From Xanthomonas fragariae (GTDB taxonomy: Bacteria > Pseudomonadota > Gammaproteobacteria > Xanthomonadales > Xanthomonadaceae): DNA of 64,000 bases. Below the pieces are notes generated by a model. That model did no database searches. It was given only the letters and a program-made list of their open reading frames with translations, and was not told the DNA's origin. The stretch is from the NCBI RefSeq assembly GCF_017603965.1, contig NZ_CP071955.1, forward strand, positions 2,170,001 through 2,234,000, read 5' to 3'. Positions 8,667 through 18,087 of the stretch are shown one piece after another. The translations under genes and the position numbers were made by a program. Each line of letters opens with the position of its first letter. The first letter of the stretch is position 1.

Positions 8667-9497
8667 ATGAACGATCTCCAAAACGCCAAGCCGATGCATC
8701 GCATCGCTGTTCGGGCCGCCAAGGGGGCGCCGACGGCGCAAGCGCCGGTGAAGGTGGCCGCACGCAATCTGGATTTTTATTACGACAAATACCACGCGCT
8801 CAAGAGCATCAACATCGAGATTCCGGAAAAGCGCGTCACCGCGTTGATCGGTCCCTCTGGTTGCGGCAAGTCGACGTTGCTGCGCATCTTCAACCGTATC
8901 TACGCGCTGTATCCGAAGATGGAAGCGCGTGGCGAAGTGCTGCTGGATAACGAAAACATCCTGTCGCCGAAGTACCCGATGAACCGCTTGCGCAGCAAGG
9001 TCGGCATGGTGTTCCAGAAGCCGGTGCCGTTTCCGATGACGATCTTCGAAAACGTCGCCTACGGCATTCGTCACCACGAAAAACTGTCCAAGGCCGACAT
9101 GCAGAACCGTGTCGAGCAGGCACTGCGTCAAGGCGCGCTGTGGGACGAGGTCAAAGACAAGCTGGGGCAAAGTGCGTTGGGGCTGTCCGGTGGTCAACAG
9201 CAGCGTTTGTGCATTGCACGTGCGGTTGCGCTGCGTCCGGACGTGTTGTTGCTGGACGAACCGACCTCGGCGCTGGATCCGATTTCTACCAGCCGCATCG
9301 AGCAGTTGATGGAAGAGCTCAAAGGCGAATACACCATCGTGATCGTGACCCACAACATGCAGCAGGCTGCGCGCGTGTCCGACTACACTGCCTTCATGTA
9401 TCTGGGCGATCTGATCGAACACGACCGCACTGGAACGATTTTTTCCCAACCGTCCAAGCAGCAAACCGAGGACTACATCACCGGCCGCTTCGGTTGA
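8667..9497 (+). CDS. pstB: Phosphate ABC transporter ATPase PstB
   Basis: Cytoplasmic ATPase that drives phosphate import, 276 residues. Walker [11 protein letters not shown]-loop [17 protein letters not shown], signature [14 protein letters not shown], Walker [13 protein letters not shown] and the switch [17 protein letters not shown] are all present. The ATG at 8667 is preferred on length; an in-frame ATG at 8637 would overlap the end of pstA and add ten residues. Confidence 0.96.
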   Translation: MNDLQNAKPMHRIAVRAAKGAPTAQAPVKVAARNLDFYYDKYHALKSINIEIPEKRVTALIGPSGCGKSTLLRIFNRIYALYPKMEARGEVLLDNENILSPKYPMNRLRSKVGMVFQKPVPFPMTIFENVAYGIRHHEKLSKADMQNRVEQALRQGALWDEVKDKLGQSALGLSGGQQQRLCIARAVALRPDVLLLDEPTSALDPISTSRIEQLMEELKGEYTIVIVTHNMQQAARVSDYTAFMYLGDLIEHDRTGTIFSQPSKQQTEDYITGRFG

Positions 9498-9625
9498 TGT
9501 AAGGCGAGTCATCGCAGCGTTGCATTGAAGCAGCTCCGCCGCACCCTCGCCTGCACAACGCCCACCGCGTGCAATGTCGCCAAGATAGCGGGGGACATCC
9601 ACCACTGCCACGAATCGAGATCACG

Positions 9626-10336
9626 ATGACCCAGCACCTCAACGACCATATCGTCAAAAGTTACGACGAGGAGCAGCACCGTCTTGTCGCCGAGATCCTG
9701 CGTATGGGCGACACGGCGGTGGCGCAGCTGGAGGCCGCACTGGATGTGGTGGAACGTCGCGATGACCATGCAGCGCATCGCATTGTGGTCAACGACGAAG
9801 CGATCGATGCGCTCGAGCATGCGATCAGCCATGACGTGATGCGTCTGGCGCTGCGTGGTCCGATGGCACGCGACCTGCGCGAAATTCTTGCCGGCCTGCG
9901 CATTCCGGCCGATATCGAACGCATCGGCGATTACGCGGCCAACGTGGCCAAGCGCTCGATTGCGCTCAATTCCGCACCGCCCCTGCCGCAGACGGTCGGC
10001 CTTCGCGCGCTCGGTCAAATGGCTGCCACCGCGGTGCGCGACGCTGTGCAGGCCTATCGCGACAAGGATGCCAATGCGGCCATCCGTGTACGCGACGAAG
10101 ATGCGCGCTTGGACGCGCAGTACACTGCGCTGTTCCGCGAATTGCTGACTTACATGATGGAAGATCCGCGCAATATCACACCGTGCACGCATCTGCTGTT
10201 CATGGCCAAGAATCTGGAACGCATCGGCGACCACGCCACCAATATCGCCGAGAACGTCTGGTTCCTGGTGCATGGCGAGCAGCCGCTGCCACCGCGACTG
10301 AAGCGCGACGACACCAGCACAACTGGCGTCATCTGA
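9626..10336 (+). CDS. phoU: Phosphate signalling regulator PhoU
   Basis: Helical protein that links the Pst transporter to PhoR/PhoB signalling and limits phosphate uptake. The 236 residues form two repeats of a three-helix bundle, each with the metal-binding ERIGDYAANV (about 108) and ERIGDHATNI (about 195) motifs. The ATG at 9626 begins MTQHLNDHIVKSYDEE, the usual PhoU start. It lies 128 nt after pstB, the normal last gene of the pst operon. Confidence 0.95.
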   Translation: MTQHLNDHIVKSYDEEQHRLVAEILRMGDTAVAQLEAALDVVERRDDHAAHRIVVNDEAIDALEHAISHDVMRLALRGPMARDLREILAGLRIPADIERIGDYAANVAKRSIALNSAPPLPQTVGLRALGQMAATAVRDAVQAYRDKDANAAIRVRDEDARLDAQYTALFRELLTYMMEDPRNITPCTHLLFMAKNLERIGDHATNIAENVWFLVHGEQPLPPRLKRDDTSTTGVI

Positions 10337-10556
10337 CCGACAGCAGCGTGTCGATGACGTTGTCGGCACGCGACAAAACCGACTATCACGCTTTAATTTC
10401 ATTACGTATTTCAGCTTCAAGTAACTACCGCCATGCCCCCTGCTTATCGTCGCGGCGAGCGCTTGGCACTGAACTATTGCGGCAGCGACGGATGTCTAAT
10501 GCGGCTGTTTATGTAGCTATGGCAGAGCCCGGCGTGCGACCTGCTAGGCTATGTGG

Positions 10557-11192
10557 ATGAACGAACCGGTCGATCTACAGCCTGCCACTTCCTTTTTACC
10601 CATGTCGCGGCGCTTTCGCGGCTATCTGCCCGTCGTGGTGGATGTGGAAACGGGGGGATTCGACTGGAATAAGCACGCGCTGTTGGAAATTGCCTGCGTG
10701 CCGATCGAAATGGATGCTCAGGGGCGCTTTTTCCCCGGCGAAACCGCCAGTGCGCATCTGGTGCCCGCGCCTGGATTGGAAATCGACCCGAAGTCGCTGG
10801 AAATCACCGGCATCGTGCTCGATCACCCGTTCCGCTTTGCCAAGCACGAAAAAGACGCATTGGATCATGTGTTCGCGCCAGTGCGTGCAGCGGTGAAGAA
10901 GTACGGCTGCCAGCGCGCGATCTTGGTCGGCCATAACGCGCATTTCGATCTGAACTTTCTCAACGCGGCAGTTGCGCGCGTGGGTCACAAACGCAATCCG
11001 TTTCATCCGTTCAGCGTGTTCGATACGGTGACCTTGGCCGGTGTGGCGTACGGACAAACCGTGCTGGCACGCGCAGCGCAAGCAGCGGGGCTGGACTGGA
11101 ACGCGGCCGATGCGCATAGCGCGGTTTACGACACCGAACAGACCGCACGGCTGTTCTGCAAGATCGCCAATGCGTGGCCGGGGCCTGTTTGA
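10557..11192 (+). CDS. rnt: Ribonuclease T
   Basis: A DEDDh 3'-5' exoribonuclease that trims tRNA and other stable RNA 3' ends, 211 residues. The acidic residues are seen in VDVETGGFD (Asp29, Glu31) and the catalytic His187/Asp192 pair in [27 protein letters not shown] is the ExoII motif. An ATG two codons upstream (10551) is also possible, but AGG at 10545-10547 is better spaced for 10557. Confidence 0.93.
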   Translation: MNEPVDLQPATSFLPMSRRFRGYLPVVVDVETGGFDWNKHALLEIACVPIEMDAQGRFFPGETASAHLVPAPGLEIDPKSLEITGIVLDHPFRFAKHEKDALDHVFAPVRAAVKKYGCQRAILVGHNAHFDLNFLNAAVARVGHKRNPFHPFSVFDTVTLAGVAYGQTVLARAAQAAGLDWNAADAHSAVYDTEQTARLFCKIANAWPGPV

Positions 11193-11538
11193 ACTGGGAT
11201 TTGGCATTGGAGATTGACAAAAGCGCGGTGTTTTTACGGGTTGAAATACCCTCCTGCTGAAGCTGCAACCGAAGAGCAGTTGGCCTTGGGCTGCACCACC
11301 CCGTTCGACCGTACTCTCATCCGACCTCCGGGCACCTCCTCCCCATAAAAGAGACAATGTTTCGTAGGAGGGGGCGCAAGGCGTCTGGCTTTTACTATTT
11401 CCGATTTCCGATTTCCCAGCATAGCCCACGCAAATCCGGTCGCGCCCTGCACCCTTGGCGTCTTACAAGTCATGATCGGCGCGCTGCATCAACGACATTT
11501 CAGTGTCGTCATCATGTAGTTCGGCCACGCTGGCGCTA
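11193..11538. repeat. Non-coding gap with facing GGGATT-type repeat arms
   Basis: No convincing gene. A left arm (GGGATTTGGCATTGGAGATT, from 11199) faces a right arm of tandem TTCCGATTTCC units (11399-11418), the structure of the repeat family also found near lpd and in metH. Between the arms lies roughly 180 bp of unrecognised sequence containing a GTAGGAGG motif near 11364. Confidence 0.5.
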
Positions 11539-11683
11539 AGAGCGGCTAACACAACGTAGCGAGCAGTCGTCAGGTGGGTGCTCACGGCGGCGTAGCAACC
11601 GGAGTGTACGCGTGGTACATGCCGATTCCGAGCACCGGCCGCGCCCGCCTGGCGGTGAGCGTAGTCGTTTTGTGAGCCGCTCT
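11539..11683. mobile_element. 145-bp MITE-like element, copy A
   Basis: Starts AGAGCGGCTAAC and ends GTGAGCCGCTCT, imperfect terminal inverted repeats of about 18 bp (AGAGCGGCTAACacAACG against AGAGCGGCTCACAAAACG). The interior carries CGAGCAGTCGTCAGG and ACATGCCGATTC-x-GAGCACCGG, shared with copies at 43640-43786 (inverted) and 61101-61244. It has no transposase gene. It sits exactly where the adjoining diguanylate cyclase pseudogene loses homology. Confidence 0.8.
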
Positions 11684-12425
11684 AAACGTCACCTGCAATC
11701 CGTCCACGCCGCTCCAGTCATGGCGCGTATGGAATAACGTGCGGGTACGCAGGCACAGCACCTTTGCCTCGTCCAGTGTGGTGTTGGCCAACAGCAAGAC
11801 GAACTCTTCGCCGCCCAAGCGGGCCGGCAGATCCCAGGCGCGTGCGGTCGCCGTAAGCAGTACGGCCACCGCATCGCCGCTGGCGTGCGACTAATGGTCG
11901 TCGATGCGCTTGAAATGATCGATATCAAGAATCGTCAACGCCAACGGCCGACCGCTGCGAGGTGCATGATTAATGTCGCGCGCCAGTGCTTCGTCGAAGT
12001 GACGACGATTGGGCAGGCCGGTCAACGCATCTTCGTGCGCTTGGCGCTCGAAGATGTCGGACTTGATGCGCAATCACGTCAGCAGCTCGCTCTTGTCCTA
12101 ATTGGCCTGCGGCAATCGCTGTGCCTGCAATTGCAGATTTTCAGTGCGCTTGCGCACCAGTTCGGCCAAGTGCGCGTTGTGGGTCTGGTAGCGACGCAGC
12201 AGCAGATACGGCAGCGCCAGGATCGCGCCAAGCACCGCCGCACAACGCACATTCTGGCATTGCCACCAAAGCGGAAACACCTCGAACCCCACACCGCGCT
12301 TCGGCAACACAATCCGCGCAGTGTGGGTGGTTTGTAGAAGCCTGCAGACCAGAGCTCGGCCGGACGGTGCGCTTTCGATATGCCGGTCGATGCGCGCGTG
12401 CGCCTCAGCCATCGCGCACAAGCGC
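11684..12425 (-). pseudogene. Decayed membrane diguanylate cyclase (Reg_prop/GGDEF type)
   Basis: Read leftward, the pieces give FEVFPLWWQCQNVRCAAVLG, typical of the junction between a Y_Y_Y domain and a membrane span, then the span and the coil LAELVRKRTENLQLQAQRL. The GGDEF domain follows (DALTGLPNRRHFDEALARDI, ILDIDHFKRIDDH, then LGGEEFVLLLANTTLDEA). Stops interrupt it after PQAN, after SELLT, and after IDDH (TAG at 11892-11894, probably from a Tyr codon). The end of the GGDEF domain is replaced by the 145-bp repeat, and the large N-terminal sensor is missing. No product with cyclase activity is expected. Confidence 0.8.
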
Positions 12426-12427
12426 GA

Positions 12428-13177
12428 TCAGGCGCCCAGGCGCTGACGCAAGGCTTCGAACAAGGTCACACCGGCCGCGACCGAGACGTTGAGGCTTTCG
12501 ATATCGCCCGGCATCGGAATCTTGACCAGACCATCGCAATGCTCGCGCGTGAGACGACGCAGACCATCGGCCTCGCCACCGAGCACCAGCCCGACATTGC
12601 CGCGCAGATCGACGCTATACAACGACGCCCCAGCCTCGCCAGCCAGGCCATACAGCCAAACGCCCTGTTTCTGCAAATCGCGCAGGCAGCGCGCCAGATT
12701 GGTCACCGCCACCACAGGAACGCGGTCGGCTGCACCAGCCGAGGTCTTGCGCACTGTCGCGTTGACCGTCGCCGACTTGTCCTTGGGGATCACCACCGCA
12801 GTGACACCGGCCGCCGCCGCGCTGCGCAGGCACGCGCCGAGGTTGTGCGGATCCTGCACGCCGTCCAGGACCAGCACCAACGCGCGGCCTTCTGCTGCCT
12901 CGACCAAGCCCTCCAGTTCGTTCTCCGCCCACAGACGCGCGGCGGCGTAGCGCGCAGCCACGCCCTGATGGCGCACCTGCCCACCCACACCGTCCAGCGC
13001 CTGGGTATTGACCCGGCGCACATCGATGCCCTTGCGGCGCGCTTGTTCCTCGATCTCGGTGAGACGGGGATTCTTGCTACCGGCCTCGATCAACACCTCA
13101 CGCACGTTGTCGGCGTCGTTCTCGACGGACGAGGCGACGGCGTTGACACCGACGATCCACTGATTCTGCTTGCTCAT
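12428..13177 (-). CDS. rlmB: 23S rRNA (guanosine-2'-O)-methyltransferase RlmB
   Basis: SpoU-family enzyme that methylates the ribose of G2251 in 23S rRNA using S-adenosylmethionine. The 249 residues contain an N-terminal RNA-binding domain (about 8-85) and the SPOUT knot motifs NLGACLRSAAAAG, VGLVLGGEADGLRRL and IPMPGDIESLNVSVAAGVTL. The ATG at 13177 is preferred over an in-frame TTG at 13192. It lies downstream of rnr on the same strand, the usual rnr-rlmB order. Confidence 0.95.
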   Translation of the reverse strand: MSKQNQWIVGVNAVASSVENDADNVREVLIEAGSKNPRLTEIEEQARRKGIDVRRVNTQALDGVGGQVRHQGVAARYAAARLWAENELEGLVEAAEGRALVLVLDGVQDPHNLGACLRSAAAAGVTAVVIPKDKSATVNATVRKTSAGAADRVPVVAVTNLARCLRDLQKQGVWLYGLAGEAGASLYSVDLRGNVGLVLGGEADGLRRLTREHCDGLVKIPMPGDIESLNVSVAAGVTLFEALRQRLGA

Positions 13178-13343
13178 TGCGCGCGCATACAAAGAGATAA
13201 ACGAGAATGGTAGGGCTTGCGGCCGGCCACGTCACGGCCAGGGCTTGCGAATACGAGCTAGGTGCTTGCATCGATATGAAAGCGTACTCACCACTCCAGC
13301 ATGCGACGAGCAGCCGTTACCCGGCTTCTCGCAATGCGAGCTA

Positions 13344-15875
13344 TCAGTATGGCTTCTTCTTGCGCTTGGCCGGCTGCGCGCGCGGTAGCGGCGGCGGCTC
13401 GGGCGCGTCGCCACGATCTTCTGCAAGACGGAAGTCGATCTTGCGCTCTTCCATGCTGGCCTTGAGCACCAATACACGCACCGGATCGCCCAGACGAAAC
13501 GCGCGGCCACGGCGCTCGCCGCTGAGTGTCTTGCGGATCGGATCGAACTGATAGTAGTCCTGCGGCAACTGAGTGACATGCACCAGGCCGTTGACCTTGG
13601 ACTGAGTCAGCTCCACGAACAGACCGAATCCGGTTACGCCGCTGATCACGCCATCGAACTGGCCGCCGACATGCTTTTCCATCCACGCGGCGCGATAGCG
13701 CTCGTCGACTTCGCGCTCGGCTTCGTCGGCACGCCGCCCGCGCTCGGAACACTGCAGCGACAATGCCGCCATCTGGCGCGGGGTGTAGATGAACTTCTCC
13801 GGGCTGGCCCCAGTCAACGCATGCTTGATGGCACGATGCACAAGCAGATCTGGATAACGCCGGATCGGCGAGGTGAAGTGCGCATACGCCTCCAACGCCA
13901 GACCGAAGTGGCCGTTATTGTCGGGCGAATACACCGCTAGGCTCTGGCTGCGCAGCAGCACCGATTCCAGCAGCGCCGCGTCGGGACGCGCACGCACCTT
14001 CTTCAGCAGCTTGGTGTAGTCGCCGGGGCGCACCTTGCTCCACGCAGGCAGGCTCAGCTGGAATTCCTTGAGGAATTCCAGCAGGTCTTCGAACTTGCTC
14101 TCCGGCGGCCGCTCATGCACGCGGTACGGTGCAGGCACATGCATGCTCAGCAGATAGCGCGCCGCCTCGACGTTGGCGGCGATCATGCATTCTTCGATCA
14201 GCTTGTGCGCATCGTTGCGCACCAGCATGCCGGCCTGGGTGACCTCACCGGTGTTGTCGAGCACGAAGCGCACTTCGGAGGTTTCGAACTCGATCGCGCC
14301 GCGATGCGTGCGTGCCTTCGACAGCACGTTGTAAAGCTGATGCAGACGCTGTACCTGCGGCAACAATGGGCCGATGAATGCCTTGGTATCGGCGTCGTCT
14401 TCGCCGACCGCCTTCCAGACCTGGGTGTAGGTCAGCCGTGCATACGAATTCATCACCGCTTCGTAAAAGCGCGAGCCGGTCACTTCGCCATCGCGTCCCA
14501 CCTGCATGTCGCAGACGAAGCACATGCGATCGACCTTGGGCATCAGCGAGCAGATACCGTTGGACAATGTCTCCGGCAGCATCGGCACCACAAAACCCGG
14601 GAAATACACCGAGGTGGCACGCTTTTGTGCTTCGTCGTCCAGCGGCGTCCCCGGGCGCACATAGTTGGACACGTCGGCAATCGCCACCACCAGACGGAAG
14701 CCGTCGGCGTTGGGTTCGCAATACACCGCGTCGTCGAAATCCTTGGCGTCTTCGCCATCGATGGTGACCAGCGGCATCTGCCGCAGATCCACGCGCCCGC
14801 CGATCATGCCGGGCTCGACTACCAACGGCACGGCGGCCGCTTCGTCCAGCACTTTCTGCGGAAATTCGTGCGGCAGCTCATGGCCGTGGATGGCCATTTC
14901 CACCACCAGCGACGGGGTCAGCTTGTCGCCGAGTACCGCGATGATCTTGCCGATAGCCGGGCGACGCGCGTCCGGTGGCGCGATCAGCTCGCAAACCACC
15001 AATTGGCCTTCGCGTGCTTCGCCGATGCCGTCCGGTGCGATCTGCACGTTGCGCTGCACACGCTTGTCGTCCGGGTCAACGTAGGCCACACCGTGCTCAT
15101 AGAAAAAGCGCCCGATCATGCGCGACATGCGGCGCTCGAGCACACGCGCAATTGCGCCTTCGCGACGGCCGCGGCGGTCGATGCCGGTGACGTTGGCAAG
15201 TGCACGATCGCCATGCATGACCTTGCGCATTTCGAACGGCGGCAGGAACAGATCGTCACCACCTTCGTCCGGCTTGAGGAACCCGAAGCCCTCCGGATTG
15301 GCGATCACCACACCGGCAATCAAACTGGTCTGCTGCACCGGCGCATAGCCGCCGCGGCGGTTCTGCACCAGCTGCGCTTCACGCACCATCGCAGCCAGGC
15401 GCTTGCCCAGCGCATCGATGCGGTCGCTCAGATTCAATTGCTCGGCAATTTCCTCGGCGGTCTGCGGGCCATCGCAGGCTTCGAGCAACTGCAGAATGGC
15501 TTCACGGCTTGCGATCGGCTCGGCGTAACGCAATGCCTCGCTGTTAGCGTGCGGATCTTTGAATTGCGCAGCAGCGGGCTGCAACCCTTCCGGCGGAGGT
15601 GCAGGCGGACCGCTCTTGCGCGGATGCGGTGCGCGTGGCGCTGGCGGCAGCGGCGGTATTGCCGCAAGCTCCGGCGAGGCGGCTTTTAAAGCTTTTTCGG
15701 CAGCGCGTTTGTTCGCGGACTTGGTCGACGCGCCAGCGGCGGCACGGACCAGAAAGTCCGGCATCCAGCCCGGCAACTTCTGTTTCTCGGCGGTGGTGGA
15801 CTCGCCCAGGCTGGTGGACGTGCGGCGACTGGGCCGATCGGAATCTGGAATATTTTTCTTTGTCATTGCTCCCAT
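13344..15875 (-). CDS. rnr: Ribonuclease R
   Basis: Processive 3'-5' exoribonuclease of the RNase II family that degrades structured RNA, 843 residues. Order: a Pro/Ala-rich N-terminal extension (about 60-115), a winged-helix region (about 128-180), cold-shock domains (about 185-340), the RNB catalytic domain with TIDGEDAKDFDDAVY (metal-binding Asp residues), an S1 domain (VISGVTGFGLFVEL) and a basic tail KRKKKPY. The ATG at 15875 has GCAAGGG five bases upstream; a second ATG at 15866 lacks a well-spaced site. Confidence 0.96.
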   Translation of the reverse strand: MGAMTKKNIPDSDRPSRRTSTSLGESTTAEKQKLPGWMPDFLVRAAAGASTKSANKRAAEKALKAASPELAAIPPLPPAPRAPHPRKSGPPAPPPEGLQPAAAQFKDPHANSEALRYAEPIASREAILQLLEACDGPQTAEEIAEQLNLSDRIDALGKRLAAMVREAQLVQNRRGGYAPVQQTSLIAGVVIANPEGFGFLKPDEGGDDLFLPPFEMRKVMHGDRALANVTGIDRRGRREGAIARVLERRMSRMIGRFFYEHGVAYVDPDDKRVQRNVQIAPDGIGEAREGQLVVCELIAPPDARRPAIGKIIAVLGDKLTPSLVVEMAIHGHELPHEFPQKVLDEAAAVPLVVEPGMIGGRVDLRQMPLVTIDGEDAKDFDDAVYCEPNADGFRLVVAIADVSNYVRPGTPLDDEAQKRATSVYFPGFVVPMLPETLSNGICSLMPKVDRMCFVCDMQVGRDGEVTGSRFYEAVMNSYARLTYTQVWKAVGEDDADTKAFIGPLLPQVQRLHQLYNVLSKARTHRGAIEFETSEVRFVLDNTGEVTQAGMLVRNDAHKLIEECMIAANVEAARYLLSMHVPAPYRVHERPPESKFEDLLEFLKEFQLSLPAWSKVRPGDYTKLLKKVRARPDAALLESVLLRSQSLAVYSPDNNGHFGLALEAYAHFTSPIRRYPDLLVHRAIKHALTGASPEKFIYTPRQMAALSLQCSERGRRADEAEREVDERYRAAWMEKHVGGQFDGVISGVTGFGLFVELTQSKVNGLVHVTQLPQDYYQFDPIRKTLSGERRGRAFRLGDPVRVLVLKASMEERKIDFRLAEDRGDAPEPPPLPRAQPAKRKKKPY

Positions 15876-15987
15876 GGTAACCCTTGCAGCAGCGACATGG
15901 GCAGCAAGGCCTGCTCAACCGTTGACAATCGCCGGCCGCAACCCGTTGACAAGCCCGCCAGGAGCCTGCAAGATTTGCGGTTCACCT

Positions 15988-16074
15988 GCCCAGGTGGCGG
16001 AATTGGTAGACGCACTAGCTTCAGGTGCTAGCGGGGGTAACTTCGTGGAGGTTCGAGTCCTCTCCTGGGCACCA
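15988..16074 (+). tRNA. tRNA-Leu (anticodon CAG)
   Basis: An 87-nt cloverleaf: acceptor GCCCAGG/CCTGGGC, D-arm with GGTAGACGC, anticodon stem CTAGC/GCTAG with loop TTCAGGT (anticodon CAG, reading CUG), a long class II variable arm and T-loop GTTCGAGTC. CCA is encoded at 16072-16074. Confidence 0.97.
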
Positions 16075-16082
16075 GCTTAAAC

Positions 16083-16111
16083 AGACCTCCAAGCGATCGG
16101 GGGTCTTCTTG
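16083..16111 (+). terminator. Terminator after tRNA-Leu
   Basis: AGACCTCC and GGGGGTCT pair over 8 bp (one G-T wobble) around an 8-nt loop and are followed by TCTTG. It lies 9 nt after the tRNA CCA end. Confidence 0.65.
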
Positions 16112-16189
16112 ATTTCTGGGGTCTGAAATAGTTGGGCTGCATGTGTCGCCGGTCTGCTGGAGCGGCCTGATCGACCAAGAAGGCAAAGA

Positions 16190-16590
16190 TTCGATTCCGG
16201 CTTCAACGTAAGCGCTATGGCGAGCGCCTCATGGTGGCGGGCATACCAATGGTAGGAATCCCGCTCCAGCCAATCGACCGGCAGCAGCGAGGTCGCAAAA
16301 TCCCGGCCTAGTTCGGCGACCGGCTTGGCCGGCGGTTCGCCCAGCAAGCGTGCCAAGGTCGGCTCGACCGCTTCGGCCAGCATGCGTTGGCCTTGAGTGT
16401 CCGCATGCAAGGCGCCGGCTGGTGGGCGGAATCGGGTGTCGTAGAACAATCGGTGCGCAGCTTGCCGTCGCCCAAAAAGACCGACCCGACATCCAGATAG
16501 CTCACGCACGGGTTGTCGCCGTAACGCACCGCCAAGCCCTGGTTGATCTGCGCATCGCGGCGCGACTTTCGGTAGCCCACCGATTATGGT
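16190..16590 (-). pseudogene. Frameshifted fragment of SGNH/GDSL hydrolase
   Basis: Read leftward across two frames: RRDAQINQGLAVRYGDNPCV, SYLDVGSVFLGDGKLRTD, then FYDTRFRPPAGALHADTQGQ and RMLAEAVEPTLARLLGEPPA. This is the C-terminal block of a GDSL esterase, including the region holding the catalytic Asp/His (PP-x-x-ALHADTQGQ). It continues with DWLERDSYHWYARHHEALAI, resembling the start of a second SGNH domain, and then loses homology near 16190. At least one frameshift and both ends missing make it a remnant. The intact gene was probably a two-domain acetylhydrolase. Confidence 0.65.
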
Positions 16591-16817
16591 CTGCCTCTGT
16601 GCGCGGCCACAAGCGGCGGCGGTGTGCGCCGATAAGCGCATCGTACATGTGTCAATACCGCGCGCCGCCCTGGCCCCTTTGTGAGCGAGCACTTCGACGC
16701 TGATCGATTTCGGCAGGCGATCAGCCGATCACTGGATCGTCCACAACAGGTGCCTCACACCATCAAGCAGCACGCTCCAGCAACACCACCTCCGCAGGTG
16801 CGCTGGAACATGCGCAT

Positions 16818-17966
16818 TCAACGCAGACCGGTCTCGCCACGCGCAATCACCAACCGCTGGATTTCCGACGTCCCTTCATAAATCTCGGTGATCTTGGCAT
16901 CGCGGAAATAGCGCTCCAGCGGCATTTCCTTCGAGTAGCCCATGCCGCCGTGGATTTGCACCGCCTGATGAGTAATCCACATCGCCGCTTCCGAGGCAGT
17001 GAGCTTGGCCACCGCCGCTTCGGTACCGAACTTCTGCCCCTGACCCTTCAACCAAGCCGCGCGCAGCGTCAGCAGCAACGCTGCGTCCAGCTTGCACTTC
17101 ATGTCGGCGATCTTGGCCTGGGTCATCTGAAAAGTGCCGATCGCCGCACCGAAGGCCTTGCGCTCCTTCACGTAGGACAATGTGGCCTCGTACGCAGCAC
17201 GCGCGATCCCCACCGCCTGCGAGGCAATGCCGATACGTCCAGCATCCAGCACGCTCATTGCGGTCTTGAAACCCTCGCCTTCCACGCCCAGTACCTCATC
17301 GGGCTGGGCGATGTAATCGGCAAACTCGATTTCGCAGGTGGCCGAGGCACGGATGCCCAGCTTGGGCTCGGTCTTGCCGCGGTGAAAACCGGCGCGGTCG
17401 GTGTCGACCATAAACGCAGTGATGCCGCGCGTGCCCTTGTCCGGCTCTGTCACCGCAAACAACACGATGTACCTGGCCACCGGGCCGGAGGTGATCCAGC
17501 TCTTCTTGCCGTTGATCACGAAGCTGGCGTCGGCCTGTTTCACCGCGCGGCAACGCATGGCCGACGCATCCGAACCGGACTGCGGCTCGGTCAGGGCGAA
17601 TGCGCCGATATGCGTGCCTTCGGCAATCGCGCGCACGTACAACTGCTTCTGCGCCTCGCTGCCGTTTTTGAGAATGCCGGTGCAGAAAAGCGAGTTGTTG
17701 ACCGACACGATGGTGGAGTGCGCGCCATCGGCAGCGGCGATCTCGATCATCGCCAGCGCGTAGCTGATCGGGTCCATACCGGCGCCACCGTACTCAGCCG
17801 GTACTTCGATGCCCATCAGGCCGTTTCCGCCGAGTAGGCGAATGTTCTCCAGCGGAAATTCGCCACTGCGGTCGAACTGCTCGGCGCTGGGAGCAATCTT
17901 TTCCTGCGCGATGCGGCGCGCCACATCCTGGATCATCAATTGTTCTTCGGTAAAGCTGAAATCCAC
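16818..17966 (-). CDS. Acyl-CoA dehydrogenase
   Basis: FAD enzyme that introduces the alpha-beta double bond in acyl-CoA, 382 residues, the standard length. It starts VDFSFTEEQLMIQDVARRIA from a GTG at 17966 preceded by GGAGAGG; the frame is open well upstream but lacks homology there. Motifs: AFALTEPQSGSDASAM (FAD/substrate), GKKSWITSGPVA, and EIYEGTSEIQRLVIAR with the catalytic Glu. Substrate chain length cannot be read from sequence; the short/branched or isovaleryl-like group is likely. Confidence 0.93.
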   Translation of the reverse strand: MDFSFTEEQLMIQDVARRIAQEKIAPSAEQFDRSGEFPLENIRLLGGNGLMGIEVPAEYGGAGMDPISYALAMIEIAAADGAHSTIVSVNNSLFCTGILKNGSEAQKQLYVRAIAEGTHIGAFALTEPQSGSDASAMRCRAVKQADASFVINGKKSWITSGPVARYIVLFAVTEPDKGTRGITAFMVDTDRAGFHRGKTEPKLGIRASATCEIEFADYIAQPDEVLGVEGEGFKTAMSVLDAGRIGIASQAVGIARAAYEATLSYVKERKAFGAAIGTFQMTQAKIADMKCKLDAALLLTLRAAWLKGQGQKFGTEAAVAKLTASEAAMWITHQAVQIHGGMGYSKEMPLERYFRDAKITEIYEGTSEIQRLVIARGETGLR

Positions 17967-18056
17967 GGCGCACCTCTCCAGGCTTGAGCTGAGCCTCATT
18001 GTAACGCCAACCATTCGCATGCGTATGCAGTTGACCGCACCTGCTGCCGGGTCGAA

Positions 18057-18086
18057 AATATCTCCATATCGCGATATAGAGATATT
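18057..18086 (+). promoter_or_regulatory. 30-bp palindromic operator at the ArsR-methyltransferase start
   Basis: AATATCTCCATATCG is followed directly by CGATATAGAGATATT, a perfect dyad except for one mismatched pair. It ends one base before the ATG at 18088, so it covers the translation start region and probably the core promoter. No Shine-Dalgarno sequence is visible between it and the ATG. ArsR-family proteins bind such AT-rich dyads, so it is probably the autoregulatory operator and also controls the coupled metH genes. Confidence 0.75.
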
Positions 18087-18087
18087 C

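Noticed and set aside
15988-16590. tRNA-Leu as an integration site of a genomic island
   Set aside because: No duplicated tRNA 3' end, integrase or mobility gene was seen next to it; the neighbouring SGNH remnant looks like simple decay.
16021-16692. Leftward open frame overlapping the 3' half of tRNA-Leu
   Set aside because: Its right part matches an SGNH hydrolase only in pieces and its end runs into the tRNA; treated as a pseudogene remnant instead.
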